From contig NZ_NNRL01000151.1 of assembly GCF_002252505.1 (NCBI RefSeq), positions 124,001 to 188,000 of the forward strand: DNA of 64,000 bases, in the 5' to 3' direction. Within the stretch, counting starts at the first letter, position 1. Every line of letters starts with the position of its first letter. Shown here one piece after another: positions 51,888-60,199 of the stretch. The DNA comes from Brucella grignonensis. GTDB lineage: Bacteria; Pseudomonadota; Alphaproteobacteria; Rhizobiales; Rhizobiaceae. A program made the translations under genes and the position numbers. A model generated the notes under the pieces. That model was not told the origin of the DNA, searched no databases, and was given only the letters and a program-made list of their open reading frames with translations.

Positions 51888-53255
51888 ATGATCGGTGCCG
51901 CGCTTTCCCGCTGGACGTTGTCCTATTTTGCAGCCTCCCTCACCTTCCTCATCATTGGGGTTGGATTGATGGCAGGCGGCTTTGGCTATCCGTTCCACGG
52001 AATTCGGGCACCGGAAACTCTCATTCTCGTCCATATCATCGCCATCGGCTGGCTGGCATTGCTGATGAGCGGCGCGCTGCTGCAGTTTGTGCCGGTTTTG
52101 GTTGCAAAACCTCTTTGGGGAAGTTCCGCACAACTGCCAGCACTTCTGCTGCTGTTTGCAGGGTTGATCGGGCTGCTTTCAGGCTTCGCAGGCATGGCCG
52201 GGCTGCTCGACGATACGATCTGGCTGCTTCCCATATCTGGACTGCTTTTGATCACAGGCTTTTCGCTGATCGTTCTGATGCTCGGAGTGACCATCTGGAA
52301 AGCACGACCTATATCGCTACCTACACGCTTTGTTGTCGTCGGCATCAGCTGCTTGCTGATCGTCGCCTGCCTCGGGGGGCTTTATACTTTCGTCCTTTCA
52401 GGCGTGACCGAACAGGTGCTGGCCCTTGATATTGCCGGATCGACCATATCCATCCATGCGGCGCTTGCACTTGGCGGCTGGATGACTTTCACCGCGATGG
52501 GTGTAAGCTACCGATTGCTTACCATGTTCATGCTTTCGCCAGACAGCAACGCGAAACGAACCAGGCTTCTATGGTGGCTCGGTCTTGCTGCATTGCTAAT
52601 TCTTGGCCTCAGCATCGCAGTTTTTGCCTTCGGTATCGGTCAGCCGGAGATCGCATTATCCGTCGCGCTCGTTCCGGGGATCGCTTGTATTACTCTTTAT
52701 GCTCTCGACGTGCGCGCGATCTACCGGCAACGCAAACGCAAGGCGATTGAATTAAACAGCATTGCCAGTATTTCCGCGTTTGCTGCATTGCTGATTTCTA
52801 TGGCGTTTGCCCTGACAATGCTCTGGACAGGGATGACCGATCGGATGGTCGCCGCCCTCGTTTATCTCTTTGTTTTCGGCTGGCTGTCAGGTCTGAGCCT
52901 CGCACAGCTTTACAAGATCGTACCGTTTCTCACCTGGCTCGAATGCTATGGCCCTGTCATGGGCCGCGTGCAGACGCCACGCGTTCAGGACATGGTGCGT
53001 GAGCAGAATGCCCGCCACTGGTTCGTCCTTTATTATGGGAGCGTCGGGTTTGGCACATTGGCGCTGATCTTCAACTATCCAACCGTTTTCAGATTGTCAT
53101 CTGCACTCAGCCTCATCGCCATTCTGGCTTTGAGCATTCACTTTTTCCGCGCCCGGCGGCTTCTGGACGTACCGACCAGTTTACGCTTGCCTAAAGGCGT
53201 GACCCTACCCAACCTTATCCATGCCGGTACGCCCGTGTTTAGGAGGTCGAAATGA
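51888..53255 (+). CDS. Polytopic membrane protein, NnrS-like histidine pattern
   Basis: A 455-residue protein with about 12 membrane helices. LILVHIIAIGWLALLMSGAL near residue 46 and ISIHAALALGGWMTFTAMGV near 188 place histidines in helices in a way that recalls NnrS (NWHAHEMVFGF; LHVMTVGVIG) and, more distantly, haem-copper oxidases. I do not recognise an established name. It overlaps the tandem-DUF2249 gene by 4 bp. A haem- or copper-binding role in nitrogen-oxide metabolism is an inference from histidine placement and context. Confidence 0.7.
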   Translation: MIGAALSRWTLSYFAASLTFLIIGVGLMAGGFGYPFHGIRAPETLILVHIIAIGWLALLMSGALLQFVPVLVAKPLWGSSAQLPALLLLFAGLIGLLSGFAGMAGLLDDTIWLLPISGLLLITGFSLIVLMLGVTIWKARPISLPTRFVVVGISCLLIVACLGGLYTFVLSGVTEQVLALDIAGSTISIHAALALGGWMTFTAMGVSYRLLTMFMLSPDSNAKRTRLLWWLGLAALLILGLSIAVFAFGIGQPEIALSVALVPGIACITLYALDVRAIYRQRKRKAIELNSIASISAFAALLISMAFALTMLWTGMTDRMVAALVYLFVFGWLSGLSLAQLYKIVPFLTWLECYGPVMGRVQTPRVQDMVREQNARHWFVLYYGSVGFGTLALIFNYPTVFRLSSALSLIAILALSIHFFRARRLLDVPTSLRLPKGVTLPNLIHAGTPVFRRSK

Positions 53256-53782
53256 CATTATCCATTCAGGAAATCGCTCATCGTGAGCTGGATGTGCGCC
53301 CTTTGCTTAAAAGCGGGGTGGAGCCGTTTCAGGCAATCATGGATGCTGCGGAAAATCTGCTGCCCGGCCAAAGCCTTCTGCTTATAACACCCTTCAAGCC
53401 GGTTCCGCTCTTTGCGGTCATGGAACGCAAAGGCTACCTTGCAGAGCCGCAGCCTATCGGTGAGGGCGACTGGCAAACGCTCTTTTCTCCGTCGCAAGAA
53501 GCAGTGCCGGAAATACAGCTTTCCAACAATGTGAGTTCACCCGATATCTGGCCCGAGCCTTCGCATTACCTCGATTGCTCGGACATGCAGCCACCTGAAC
53601 CGATGGTTCATATTCTGGCAGAACTCGAACGTATGACAGGCGGTCAGGTCTTGTTCGCTCTGCTGCATCGCGAACCACTCTTCCTGTTTCCGGAGCTTGA
53701 AAGGCGCGGTCATGAATGGGTAGGCAATTTCGATGAAACGGGCAGCGCCTATCGCATCATGATCCGCGTTGGTGAAGCGTGA
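53252..53782 (+). CDS. Tandem DUF2249 protein
   Basis: A 176-residue protein with two DUF2249 repeats: residues about 12-75 (ELDVRPLLKSGVEPFQAIMD, LLLITPFKPVPLFAVMERKG) and 105-172 (YLDCSDMQPPEPMVHILAEL, VLFALLHREPLFLFPELERRG, YRIMIRV). The tandem form suggests a fused dimer of the single-domain type encoded two genes earlier. ATGA overlap with the membrane-protein gene. Function not established. Confidence 0.85.
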   Translation: MTLSIQEIAHRELDVRPLLKSGVEPFQAIMDAAENLLPGQSLLLITPFKPVPLFAVMERKGYLAEPQPIGEGDWQTLFSPSQEAVPEIQLSNNVSSPDIWPEPSHYLDCSDMQPPEPMVHILAELERMTGGQVLFALLHREPLFLFPELERRGHEWVGNFDETGSAYRIMIRVGEA

Positions 53783-53792
53783 GGACAAATCC

Positions 53793-54119
53793 ATGCACAG
53801 CGAGAACGATGCCCAACTCGAATATGCCATACTCGATGCGCTGCGGCTGATACTCGACCCGGAGCTGGGCGTTAATCTGGTTGATCTGGGCATGATCTAC
53901 CACATTGAGATCGTGGACAACGGAACGGTCAATGTGCAGATGACCACGACGACACCGGGCTGTCCTGCTGCCGGATTTCTCATTGAAGCCGTGCAGACAT
54001 GTGTGGAAGCCGTTGACGGTGTCTCACGTGCCAATATCGATTTGACATATGAACCTCCTTGGATGCCAGAGATGGCGCTCCCGGAAGTTCAGTCTCGCTT
54101 TACGGGCTTTTCTTTATAA
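53793..54119 (+). CDS. DUF59/MIP18-family protein (SufT/PaaD-like)
   Basis: A 108-residue DUF59 protein: ILDALRLILDPELGVNLVDLGMIY then MTTTTPGCPAAGFL, with the conserved cysteine, and ANIDLTYEPPW. DUF59 proteins help build or transfer Fe-S centres in several pathways (SufT, PaaD). GAGGAC precedes the ATG. Last gene of the DUF2249 operon; a strong terminator follows 27 bp downstream. A maturation role for a metal centre in this operon's membrane protein or for nitrogen-oxide enzymes is inference. Confidence 0.88.
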   Translation: MHSENDAQLEYAILDALRLILDPELGVNLVDLGMIYHIEIVDNGTVNVQMTTTTPGCPAAGFLIEAVQTCVEAVDGVSRANIDLTYEPPWMPEMALPEVQSRFTGFSL

Positions 54120-54146
54120 CAAGCATCGGTTTCAACCATTTCACGA

Positions 54147-54187
54147 AAACCAGCGATTGATAAATTTCAATCGCTGGTTTTATTTTT
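54147..54187 (+). terminator. Strong intrinsic terminator after the DUF2249 operon
   Basis: A 14-bp stem (AAACCAGCGATTGA / TCAATCGCTGGTTT) with a 6-base loop is followed by TATTTTTG. It separates this operon from nirK. Confidence 0.93.
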
Positions 54188-54215
54188 GACAACACAAGCA
54201 AGCTGTAATCGGCCT

Positions 54216-54229
54216 TTGTGCTATCGCAA
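54216..54229 (+). promoter_or_regulatory. NnrR/NnrA-type box upstream of nirK
   Basis: TTGTGCTATCGCAA has the TTGYG-N4-CGCAA form, close to the boxes at norE and norC. It lies 173 bp upstream of nirK. Two further texts, GACTACGCTCAA (54252) and GATTACGCTCAA (54312), repeat exactly 60 bp apart; the second completes TTGAT-N4-CTCAA (54310-54323). Confidence 0.6.
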
Positions 54230-54401
54230 ACAAGCGCTGGCAAACTTGGTGGACTACGCTCAACATATTGTAAATAAACAATAATTATTTCATCGATTTA
54301 TGTTCTATGTTGATTACGCTCAAGGAAGCGACCTGCCCGATCTCCTATACATACAACGACAGAGCAAAGAGCGCTCGGTCCTATCGTATAGGAGAGAATC
54401 G

Positions 54402-55532
54402 ATGGCAGACCAGATGCAGATCAACCGCCGCACGATACTGGCAGGAGCAGCACTCGCGGGTGCACTTGCACCGGTGCTTGCGACAACATCCGCCTGGGGT
54501 GGCGGTGCGATCCGGAAGGCCAGTGCAGCGGAAATTGCAGCGCTTCCCCGGCAGAAAGTGGAACTGGTGGACCCGCCATTCGTTCACGCTCACAGCCAGG
54601 TCGCAGAGGGTGGGCCGAAGGTCATCGAGTTTACGATGGTGATCGAAGAAAAGAAGATCGTCATCGATGATGCGGGGACTGAAGTTCATGCCATGGCTTT
54701 CAATGGCACGGTTCCCGGACCGCTGATGGTGGTGCATCAGGACGACTACGTTGAGCTGACACTCATCAATCTTGAAACCAACACGCTCATGCACAACATC
54801 GATTTCCATGCGGCGACCGGTGCATTGGGTGGCGGTGGGCTCACCGAGATCAACCCCGGTGAAAAGACGATCCTGCGCTTCAAGGCCACCAAGCCTGGCG
54901 TCTTCGTCTATCACTGCGCACCTCCCGGAATGGTTCCCTGGCACGTTGTCTCGGGCATGAACGGGGCGATCATGGTGTTGCCACGCGAAGGACTGCACGA
55001 CGGCAAGGGCAACAAGCTCTCTTATGACAAGGTCTATTATGTCGGTGAGCAGGATTTCTATGTACCTCGCGATGAGGCCGGTCAGTATAAAAAATACGAT
55101 ACGCCGGGTGACGCTTATGAAGACACAGTGAAGGTAATGCGGACCCTGACACCGACACATGTTGTCTTTAACGGTGCAGTCGGTGCCTTGACCGGCGATA
55201 AGGCAATGACCGCCAAGGTTGGCGAGAAGGTGCTGATCGTTCACTCGCAGGCCAATCGCGATACCAGACCGCATCTTATTGGCGGGCATGGCGACTATGT
55301 CTGGGCAACAGGCAAGTTCAACACGCCGCCAGATCTTGATCAGGAAACATGGTTCATTCCGGGTGGGGCCGCGGCAGCAGCCTTCTACACATTCCAGCAA
55401 CCCGGCATCTATGCCTATGTGAACCACAATCTGATCGAAGCCTTTGAACTGGGTGCGGCTGCGCACTTCAAAGTCACCGGCGAATGGAATGACGATCTGA
55501 TGACATCGGTTCTGGCGCCGTCAGGCATGTAA
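54402..55532 (+). CDS. nirK: Copper-containing nitrite reductase NirK
   Basis: A 376-residue periplasmic trimeric enzyme reducing nitrite to nitric oxide. A twin-arginine signal ([20 protein letters not shown]) precedes two cupredoxin domains. Copper ligands are seen in [23 protein letters not shown] (Cys, His, Met) and [19 protein letters not shown] lies upstream of ATG 54402; the in-frame extension to 54300 crosses the promoter. Electrons probably come from the pseudoazurin encoded at 24056. nirV and nnrA follow on the same strand. Confidence 0.97.
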   Translation: MADQMQINRRTILAGAALAGALAPVLATTSAWGGGAIRKASAAEIAALPRQKVELVDPPFVHAHSQVAEGGPKVIEFTMVIEEKKIVIDDAGTEVHAMAFNGTVPGPLMVVHQDDYVELTLINLETNTLMHNIDFHAATGALGGGGLTEINPGEKTILRFKATKPGVFVYHCAPPGMVPWHVVSGMNGAIMVLPREGLHDGKGNKLSYDKVYYVGEQDFYVPRDEAGQYKKYDTPGDAYEDTVKVMRTLTPTHVVFNGAVGALTGDKAMTAKVGEKVLIVHSQANRDTRPHLIGGHGDYVWATGKFNTPPDLDQETWFIPGGAAAAAFYTFQQPGIYAYVNHNLIEAFELGAAAHFKVTGEWNDDLMTSVLAPSGM

Positions 55533-55541
55533 CAACGCGAT

Positions 55542-55567
55542 CGCGCCTTCCCCAAGCGGAAGGCGCG
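55542..55567 (+). terminator. Hairpin after nirK
   Basis: CGCGCCTTCC and GGAAGGCGCG pair over a 6-base loop, 10 bp after the nirK stop. The tail (TTCTCCC) has few T residues, so partial termination or stabilisation of nirK mRNA is as likely as full termination before nirV. Confidence 0.6.
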
Positions 55568-55657
55568 TTCTCCCGGACTGAAAACTTCTTTGGTGATTGT
55601 CGAATGAGGAAAGGCTCGGGGCCGTATCTGCAAAAGGACACGGCTCCCTGATACCGA

Positions 55658-56578
55658 ATGACCAAAGGTAACAAGAAAAAGTGCCTGCGCGATTTGGCCG
55701 TGGCTGTGCCTGCCGTTTTGCTGGCTGTGGTCGCGGGTCTGTTCGTGGTCAATGCTGCGGGACGCGTGGACCGCACATTTCAGGATACAAAATTTGAGCG
55801 CCCACAGACCGTTATCGTCGCTCCACGCAGCATGACCTATCGCGCCGATGGCGACTTTCAGAAAAACAACTATCCGGTGGATGCACCGCTGACGACGCGT
55901 AAACTCACGCGGTCTTTTGAGATCATGAAATATCAAGTCAGTGCATCCGATTATGAGCAATGCATTGCCGATGGCGGCTGCCAACCGGCAGAAGCGTTGC
56001 CGCATAATCGAAACGGGCTAAGCGCAGACGCACCAATTGTCGGCGTGAGCTACGATGACGCGGAAAGCTATGCAAACTGGCTGTCGCAAAAGACCGGCGA
56101 AGTCTGGCACCTGCCAACCGACGAGCAATGGGCTTTTGCTGCCGGTTCACGCTTTACCGATACTGCTCTTGGCATTGCGGACGATGATGCGGCCAATCCT
56201 GCTCTAAGATGGCTGAAAGATTATGAACAGCAAAGCGCGCGCAAGCTCGAACGCAGCCCTGAAGTCCGTTCTGCGGGGGCATTTGGTGAAAACGAACTTG
56301 GTATTGCGGATGTTGCCGGTAATGTTTGGGAATGGACGCAGACCTGCCATCGCCGTGTGAATATCGACGCCTATGGCAAGATCGTTGCCGAGACGCCTGT
56401 CTGTGGCGTCTACGTGGTCAATGGCAAACATCGCGCAGCCATGAGCTCCTTCATCCGCAATCCCAAGACAGGCGGCTGCAGCGTGGGTGTACCGCCCGAC
56501 AATCTGGGCTTTCGTCTGGTTCGCGACGGTCGCTGGTATGCGGTCGTTCTGAAACGGCTGAAAGAATTCTCAATATGA
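55658..56578 (+). CDS. nirV: NirV, SUMF1/formylglycine-generating-enzyme-fold protein
   Basis: A 306-residue protein anchored by one N-terminal helix (AVAVPAVLLAVVAGLFVVNAA). The FGE-sulfatase domain runs from about residue 50: VSASDYEQC, GVSYDDAESYANWLSQKTG, LPTDEQWAFAAGS, DVAGNVWEWTQTC, GFRLVRD. NirV is a frequent companion of nirK; its exact role in nitrite reductase maturation is unclear. The ribosome-binding site is poor, so translation may rely on nirK read-through. Confidence 0.93.
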   Translation: MTKGNKKKCLRDLAVAVPAVLLAVVAGLFVVNAAGRVDRTFQDTKFERPQTVIVAPRSMTYRADGDFQKNNYPVDAPLTTRKLTRSFEIMKYQVSASDYEQCIADGGCQPAEALPHNRNGLSADAPIVGVSYDDAESYANWLSQKTGEVWHLPTDEQWAFAAGSRFTDTALGIADDDAANPALRWLKDYEQQSARKLERSPEVRSAGAFGENELGIADVAGNVWEWTQTCHRRVNIDAYGKIVAETPVCGVYVVNGKHRAAMSSFIRNPKTGGCSVGVPPDNLGFRLVRDGRWYAVVLKRLKEFSI

Positions 56579-56678
56579 TGGTTTATGCTTGAATGCCCAA
56601 TTTTATGTCCCTGAGACTATCCCTGCTTCCTCTTGCTGTGCTAAAGCGACGACGGGGATTTTCAGCAGGGGATGCGTG

Positions 56679-57374
56679 ATGGCGACGATAGATCGCGGGC
56701 TTGTCAGAAAACTATCGTTATTCGCTAAAATGAGCGATGACGAGCTGGACAAGCTTGTATCTTATGCCTCAACGCGGCGTGTCATTGCTGGCGAAACCAT
56801 TTTCGAACAGGGCGACGATGCCGTCCTGTTCTTTTTGCTGCTTCACGGTCGCCTCAAAGTCAATCAGGTAACACCGGACGGACAGCAGATCATTGTTCGC
56901 ATGGTTCATCCCGGCGATCTGTTCGGCTTTGCCAAGGCTTTGCAACGCACAGACTATCCCGGCACCGCAATGGCTGTTGCTGAAAGCATTGTTCTGGCCT
57001 GGCCGACGGAGCTTTGGGACTATTTCGTCGAGCAGAATCCCGGCCTCGCCATGAATGCGATCCAAACCATCGGCAAGCGGCTTGAAGAAGCCCACACCCG
57101 CATTCGCGAAATGTCGACCGAGGAAGTTGAACGCCGCGTGGCCCATGCTGTTCTCCGCCTTGCCCGGCAAGCCGGCAAAAAGGAAGACGACGGCATCCGT
57201 ATCGATTTTCCGATCACCCGTCAGGACATTGCCGAAATGACCGGAACAACCCTTCACACCGTCTCCCGTATTCTCAGCAACTGGGAGACAAAAGGCTTCG
57301 TTCGCGGTGGACGTCAAAAGCTCACAGTGATCAATATGTCCGGCATCAAGCGTCTTGCAGACGGCGATTCTTAA
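56679..57374 (+). CDS. nnrA: NnrA/NnrR-type Crp/Fnr-family regulator
   Basis: A 231-residue regulator with an N-terminal cNMP-like domain (FEQGDDAVLFFLLLHGRLKV, PGDLFGFAKAL) and a C-terminal Crp-type winged HTH (FPITRQDIAEMTGTTLHTVSRILSNWETKGFV). No N-terminal cysteine cluster is present, so it is not an oxygen-sensing Fnr; this is the NnrR/NnrA class that responds to nitric oxide. GGGGA precedes ATG 56679. Its likely targets are the TTGYG-type boxes at norE, norC and nirK. Confidence 0.92.
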   Translation: MATIDRGLVRKLSLFAKMSDDELDKLVSYASTRRVIAGETIFEQGDDAVLFFLLLHGRLKVNQVTPDGQQIIVRMVHPGDLFGFAKALQRTDYPGTAMAVAESIVLAWPTELWDYFVEQNPGLAMNAIQTIGKRLEEAHTRIREMSTEEVERRVAHAVLRLARQAGKKEDDGIRIDFPITRQDIAEMTGTTLHTVSRILSNWETKGFVRGGRQKLTVINMSGIKRLADGDS

Positions 57375-57508
57375 GGTGACTTACAGTGCTTGAGAGCACA
57401 TTCAGAAAGCGCTCCAAATCTGATTGAATGAGGTTGATGCTCTCATCCCTTGTCTGAACACGATCTTTTCCAGAGCCCCCTTTCATCCTTTTCGAGATTC
57501 ACTCGCCC

Positions 57509-57699
57509 TTCCAACAGTCAATCGCCGAAAAAATTCCAAACCCGGCTTGAAACTGAAATTTCGCTTACTAACTGTTGGAAAGTGGACCGGGCCCCTCTGG
57601 CGGTTTTTTCAAACCGTGATGTCGGACCACTTCGAGCGCGCTCGAGGTCAGCCCGGAAACTCCCAGCCGACCTTGTGATATTTTGAACAGAGGTCGGAT
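57509..57699 (+). promoter_or_regulatory. Structured leader of the TerC-family gene
   Basis: Several pairings are possible: TTCCAACAGT (57509) with ACTGTTGGAA (57571); AAGTGG with CCACTT; CCGGGC with GCCCGG; and CGGTTT/AAACCG. Next to the start, CCGACCT (57667-57673) pairs with AGGTCGG (57691-57697), hiding the AGAGG ribosome site. A terC RNA motif upstream of such genes in Alphaproteobacteria has been described; I cannot confirm identity by eye. The yybP-ykoY consensus is absent. Confidence 0.55.
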
Positions 57700-58695
57700 A
57701 TGGAACTCTTTACATCTCTTTTTATGGGAACACCGGTCTGGATGTGGCTGGTGTTTATCGGCATTGTTCTGACATTGCTGGTGCTTGATCTTGGCGTCTT
57801 CAACAAGGAAGACCATGAGATCGAAATCGCTGAAAGCCTGAAAATGTCGGCTTTCTACATTACACTCGGACTGGCTTTTTCCGGCTTCGTCTGGTGGCAG
57901 TTGAGCAGTGAGGCAACGGCACAGTATCTTACGGCCTTCGTGGTGGAAAAGACGCTGGCGCTCGACAATATCTTTGTCATCGCGCTGATTTTCAGCTTCT
58001 TCGCTATCCCGCGCAAATACCAGCATCGCGTTCTCTTCTGGGGCATTCTTGGCGTCATCATTCTGCGTGGCATCATGATCGGCCTTGGCGCAACAATCGT
58101 CGCGAACTATCATTGGGTTCTCTATCTTTTCGCGGTATTCCTCATCATCACCGGCATCAAGATGCTGTTTTCGGGTGAAGATGACGAGCCGGATATGAGC
58201 CGCAATCCGCTGCTGCGTTTTGCCCGAAAGCATATGCGCGTCACGGATGAGCTGCACGGCAATGCCTTCTTCGTTCGATTGAAAGACAGCACGACCGGCA
58301 AGATGGTACGTTTCGCAACGCCGTTGTTTCTGGCGCTCATCATGATCGAAGTTGCCGATCTGATCTTTGCGGTCGACTCTGTTCCGGCAGTGTTCACCAT
58401 CACCACCGATCCCTTCATCGTTTACACGTCGAATATCTTCGCAATTCTTGGTCTCAGAGCGCTGTTCTTTGCCCTGTCGGCCATCTTGCATCGCTTCGCC
58501 TATCTTAAATATGCGCTGTCGATCCTGCTGATCTTCATCGGCTCGAAGATGTTTATTGCCGATCTGATGGGTTGGGAAAAGTTCCCGCCTGCCTGGTCGC
58601 TGGGCATTACCTTCGCAATCCTTGGCACAGGCGTCATTGTCTCGCTTGTAAAAACCAAGGATGTGGAAAAGCCGGTAATCCATCATCAGTCGTAA
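57700..58695 (+). CDS. TerC/Alx-family integral membrane protein
   Basis: A 331-residue membrane protein with about nine helices. The acidic in-membrane motifs are complete: ILDLGVFN-like LVLDLGVFNKED near residue 27, EKTLALDNIFVIALIF near 84 and EVADLIFAVDSVPAVFTIT near 210. The family includes Alx/MntP-like manganese exporters and tellurite-resistance TerC. AGAGG precedes the ATG but is contained in a hairpin. Single gene with its own terminator. Manganese export is the best guess; not shown by sequence alone. Confidence 0.9.
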   Translation: MELFTSLFMGTPVWMWLVFIGIVLTLLVLDLGVFNKEDHEIEIAESLKMSAFYITLGLAFSGFVWWQLSSEATAQYLTAFVVEKTLALDNIFVIALIFSFFAIPRKYQHRVLFWGILGVIILRGIMIGLGATIVANYHWVLYLFAVFLIITGIKMLFSGEDDEPDMSRNPLLRFARKHMRVTDELHGNAFFVRLKDSTTGKMVRFATPLFLALIMIEVADLIFAVDSVPAVFTITTDPFIVYTSNIFAILGLRALFFALSAILHRFAYLKYALSILLIFIGSKMFIADLMGWEKFPPAWSLGITFAILGTGVIVSLVKTKDVEKPVIHHQS

Positions 58696-58711
58696 AGATG
58701 GACATACATCT

Positions 58712-58740
58712 GCCCGGACCTAAAGGTTCGGGCCTTCTTT
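58712..58740 (+). terminator. Intrinsic terminator after the TerC-family gene
   Basis: GCCCGGACC and GGTTCGGGC pair (one G-U) over TAAA, with tail CTTCTTT, 17 bp after the stop codon. Confidence 0.8.
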
Positions 58741-58846
58741 AGAGCGCGCTTCGATCTGATTGGATCAGATCGGCGCTCTAAATATTTGTTTTAACGCACA
58801 TCTTTGTCCGAAAACCGTTTCATACTTTTCGGGATGCGCTCTAAAA
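58740..58846. repeat. Dispersed intergenic repeat
   Basis: TAGAGCGCGCTTCGATCTGA...GATCGGCGCTCTAAA is followed by CGCACATCTTTGTCCGAAAA...TACTTTTCGGGATGCGCTCT. The second unit matches those at 3144 and 6500. It fills the convergent gap between the TerC gene and the ABC operon. Confidence 0.8.
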
Positions 58847-58921
58847 ACTCCATAGATTATCTTGACGCCTGCTCTCTCCAACGCTGCATAAACTTCTTTT
58901 GGCGACGTCTGCTTTTCCAGA

Positions 58922-60199
58922 TTACGAACGCAAAGCCGATGCCGCACTCATGCGAAGTGTCATCAATGCCGGAACCAGCGAAACCACCGCCGCAACGGCG
59001 ATAAACCCAAGGGCAAGCCGGACATCACTCATCGCGAACTCCACCGGCATTCTGACCGCTGTTGTTGCCGTGAGCCATGATGTAATGGCGTGCGCAACAG
59101 TATATCCGATTGCCAGCCCAAGGAAGATTCCAAGCAGCAGCAGGAAAAACAACTCGCCCCAGACAATCGTCATGATGGAACGCAACGGTGCACCAAGCGC
59201 CCGCAATGCTCCGATCTGGCGTTTGCGCGCGCCGATATGCATGACAGCCACCAGCAGCAAGGCGAAAACCACAATCACCTGAGTACCGACCGCTATGCCA
59301 AGCAACAGACTGCGCGCATCGCCTAGCGTCGAATAGAGCCGTGTGAGAACCTCTGCCGGGAAGACCGCCAATGTGCGATCAGAACGATATTCCTGCCGCA
59401 GCCGATAGGCATCCGCAATGGTCTTTGGCTTTACAAGAATGGCCGGAACGCCGGGGCTATCGGCATCAAAAGCCTCATCAAGCCGCGCATTGACGTCGAT
59501 TTCGTGATCATGGTCATGCGGCTTTTCATTGATAAGCACACCAAATCCGTTACCCGGCTTTTCAGCATGGTCGTCGTGCTCGTGCTCTTCATGAGCTTCC
59601 ATGCCATGCAGCTGCCAGACAGTGCGAATGGGAACCAGAATGGACCGATCCCATGCAGTGCCGGTCGGAGCCATTTTGCCAGCTACATGATAGCTGACTT
59701 CGATATGTGCATGTCCACCGGTTTCAACAGTGCCGTGCATTGGATTGACTTTAGCCCCGACAGGCAGATCGACTGCCGAACCGATAACCGCCTCGCCCAG
59801 ACGTGCGAACATCGTGCCTTCGGCGAGCTGTGGTGACAGGGCGGAAATAAGCTCAGTTGTCGTGCCTACAATGGGAAAGCCCATCGCGCTGTCGCCAAAG
59901 CCTATGGGTGCTGCGAAGGCCACGCGCTTGTCATTGGCAAGTTTGCCCAGCATCGCACCCGACATAAGCGGCAGAGGCGACGGCTGCAAAAAGACCGATG
60001 AAAGTGTGAGCTGCGTGTCACTTCCTGCAGCACCGATCACAAGATCGAACTTGTCAGATGCCCGCGCCGTGCCAAGCCGTATGGCGCGTTCCTGCAAGGT
60101 TACGACCGAGCTTAATGCAACCGACAAAGCCAACAGAACGATGATGGCAACAGCACCACTCCAGAAACGGCGCAGATCGGCAAGAATGAATGCGATCAT
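58922..60199 (-). CDS. FtsX/MacB-like ABC permease with histidine-rich segment
   Basis: A 425-residue permease with one N-terminal helix, a large periplasmic domain and three C-terminal helices (GIAVGTQVIVVFALLLVAVM, GELFFLLLLGIFLGLAIGY, LALGFIAVAAVVSLVPALM). The periplasmic part contains HEEHEHDDHAE and HDHDHE (around residues 215-245), which could bind zinc or another metal. MacB-like core RKRQIGALRALGAPLRSI is present. Overlaps the ATPase gene by 4 bp. Role: probably metal-related import or envelope transport, uncertain. Confidence 0.85.
   Translation of the reverse strand: MIAFILADLRRFWSGAVAIIVLLALSVALSSVVTLQERAIRLGTARASDKFDLVIGAAGSDTQLTLSSVFLQPSPLPLMSGAMLGKLANDKRVAFAAPIGFGDSAMGFPIVGTTTELISALSPQLAEGTMFARLGEAVIGSAVDLPVGAKVNPMHGTVETGGHAHIEVSYHVAGKMAPTGTAWDRSILVPIRTVWQLHGMEAHEEHEHDDHAEKPGNGFGVLINEKPHDHDHEIDVNARLDEAFDADSPGVPAILVKPKTIADAYRLRQEYRSDRTLAVFPAEVLTRLYSTLGDARSLLLGIAVGTQVIVVFALLLVAVMHIGARKRQIGALRALGAPLRSIMTIVWGELFFLLLLGIFLGLAIGYTVAHAITSWLTATTAVRMPVEFAMSDVRLALGFIAVAAVVSLVPALMTLRMSAASALRS

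Noticed and set aside
54381-55466. Long open frame antisense to nirK
   Set aside because: No recognisable motif or ribosome site; NirK copper ligands on the other strand are complete.
57560-57699. yybP-ykoY manganese riboswitch before the TerC-family gene
   Set aside because: The conserved loop sequences of that class are not visible. The leader is described only as a structured candidate.
57568-58686. 372-codon open frame antisense to the TerC-family gene
   Set aside because: Low-complexity charged protein, mirror of the hydrophobic TerC coding sequence.
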